33,451 nt of DNA, from the NCBI GenBank assembly GCA_016292545.1, contig JAEDIG010000011.1:1-33451 (forward strand), written 5' to 3'. Of the stretch, positions 32,887 through 33,451 are shown piece by piece (positions within the stretch are counted from its first letter, which is position 1; each line of letters starts with the position of its first letter). Source of the stretch: Bacteroidaceae bacterium (GTDB taxonomy: Bacteria > Bacteroidota > Bacteroidia > Bacteroidales > Bacteroidaceae). The notes beneath the pieces are model-generated. The model searched no databases. It was not told the origin of the DNA and saw only the letters and a list, made by a program, of their open reading frames with translations. The translations under genes were made by a program, and so were the position numbers.

Positions 32887-33204
32887 CCCCCTGTTTAGGG
32901 GGAAGAACTGCGGGAAACGCCCTGGAGGGGCAAAAGCCATCAGCCCAGGGCAGAGCGAAGCGGCACCCTGGGTATTAAAAACGGATAATTGAAAAACGCC
33001 CTACAGGGGCAAAAGCAGGACTACATGTCGTGGTTAATATCAATAACCTTACTGATAGTCCTGCTTTTGCCCCTGTAGGGCGTTGTTTTTGTGTGTGGTG
33101 CGTGACACCCAGGGTGCCATTCCGCTCCGCTCCATTCTGCCCTGGGCTGATGGCTTTTGCCCTTTCAGGGCGTTTCCCGCAGTTCCCTCCTCCTAAGCAG
33201 GGGA
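32887..33204. repeat. Large imperfect palindrome made of nested inverted modules
   Basis: The left arm 32887-33023 and the right arm 33056-33204 are inverted copies of each other, centred near 33040. Matching blocks from outside in are: CCCCTGTTTAGG/CCTAAGCAGGGG; AACTGCGGGAAACGCCCT/AGGGCGTTTCCCGCAGTT; GGGCAAAAGCCATCAGCCCA and its complement; a CCCAGGG...CCCTGGG hairpin in each arm; a non-matching AT-rich stretch; and the perfect 28-bp inner repeat. A 60-codon frame at 33030-33212 lies inside and is not a gene. Of the roughly 740 bases after mdh, this is the main content. Confidence 0.85.
32996..33083. repeat. Perfect 28-bp inverted repeat with 32-base loop
   Basis: Bases 32996-33023 (ACGCCCTACAGGGGC...) and 33056-33083 are exact reverse complements over 28 bp. 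The 32-base loop 33024-33055 is AT-rich and contains GGTTA...TAACC, a further small hairpin. It is the core of the larger palindrome. Confidence 0.92.
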
Positions 33205-33260
33205 ACCGTTAACTGTTAACGCGTAACTCCGTTCGTATTTTTCCGCGCATCCTATCCCCC
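33205..33260 (-). repeat. Dispersed repeat, copy C
   Basis: The core GTTAACTGTTAACGCGTAAC is at 33208-33227, followed by TCCGTTCGTATTTTTCCGCG and CATCCTATCCCCC. It is identical to copy B in the core and nearly so in the flank, with the same orientation as copy B. Copies B and C flank the palindrome as direct repeats. Strand is given relative to copy A. Confidence 0.85.
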
Positions 33261-33307
33261 CCGTCTGCTCTGGCATCCGTTCTCCGGCACACCGCCGCCG
33301 AAACGAG

Positions 33308-33407
33308 CGCCCCAAAGGGGCAGCCTGCCACCAGCCCAGGGCAGAGCGAAGCGGCACCCTGGGTATCAGTGTCCAATCCACACAATATCGCCCTGGAGGG
33401 TAGGGCG
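33308..33407. repeat. Third hairpin module and short stem-loop near the window end
   Basis: The 35 bases at 33332-33366 are identical to 32941-32975, including the CCCAGGG (33335-33341) and CCCTGGG (33357-33363) stem with the same 15-base loop. After an unrelated stretch, CGCCCT (33389-33394) and AGGGCG (33402-33407) form a second stem-loop similar to the CGCCCTGGAGGG start of the first module. The remaining 44 bases to the window end are AT-rich and show nothing I recognise. Confidence 0.75.
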
Positions 33408-33451
33408 TTCAAAATAGATATTAAAATCTGCTCAAAAAAGTGTCTGTTTTC

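Noticed and set aside
33030..33212. 60-codon frame in the repeat region
   Set aside because: It is composed wholly of inverted-repeat modules and lacks a promoter. Such frames are typical false calls in this repeat type.
32811..33451. CRISPR array
   Set aside because: Repeats are few, unevenly spaced and in both orientations, and there are no spacers of constant length or cas genes.

Overview
The window is a piece of a Bacteroidota chromosome, most likely a member of the Bacteroidales close to Prevotellaceae. The reasons are: a complete porP-gldK-gldL-gldM-gldN type IX secretion locus; promoters of the TTTG-N19/20-TAnnTTTG kind used by the Bacteroidota primary sigma factor; almost no Shine-Dalgarno sequences; a small DUF2795 gene; and a 700-residue 7TM-HD phosphodiesterase. 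Coding DNA is GC-rich with strongly GC-biased third positions, which produces many long antisense ORFs that are not genes. The gaps between genes are AT-rich.

Layout. (1) 1-2360, minus: the first ~786 codons of a topoisomerase IV/gyrase A subunit, cut by the window edge. It is divergent from (2) 2454-4710, plus: glycyl-tRNA synthetase and an FKBP-type lipoprotein, closed by a clear terminator. (3) 4796-13341: a tightly packed probable operon behind a textbook promoter. It holds a GH3 glycosidase, a GH20 hexosaminidase, free-methionine-(R)-sulfoxide reductase, pyrroline-5-carboxylate reductase, a second GH3 lipoprotein, a shrunken methyltransferase-like protein and a PduO-type cobalamin adenosyltransferase. 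(4) 13355-19749: DUF2795 gene, then porP, gldK, gldL, gldM, gldN. PorP, the GldK/GldN ring proteins and the GldL/GldM motor belong to one secretion machine. (5) 19815-22289: priA, followed by a hairpin that overlaps the promoter of (6) 22415-23542, an orphan AAA+ ATPase of the archaeal-ATPase type. (7) 23608-26180, minus: 7TM-HD protein and a small S26-type peptidase whose last codons lie inside a dispersed repeat. (8) 26278-31559, plus: gltX-waaA (overlapping), Xaa-Pro aminopeptidase, gamma-carbonic anhydrase. (9) 31718-32710: malate dehydrogenase with its own promoter and terminator. (10) 32711-33451: no gene, but a dense set of repeats.

The most unusual part is the last 640 bases. A 20-bp core repeat occurs twice there in direct orientation, and once more at 23576-23595 in the opposite orientation. 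Between the two direct copies lies a ~320-bp imperfect palindrome. Its heart is a perfect 28-bp inverted repeat around a 32-base loop, and its outer arms carry hairpin modules with conserved stems and variable loops. A third hairpin module follows. I found no tRNA, rRNA, CRISPR array or transposase. All translations and pairings were done by eye, and family names rest on recognised motifs rather than on a database search.
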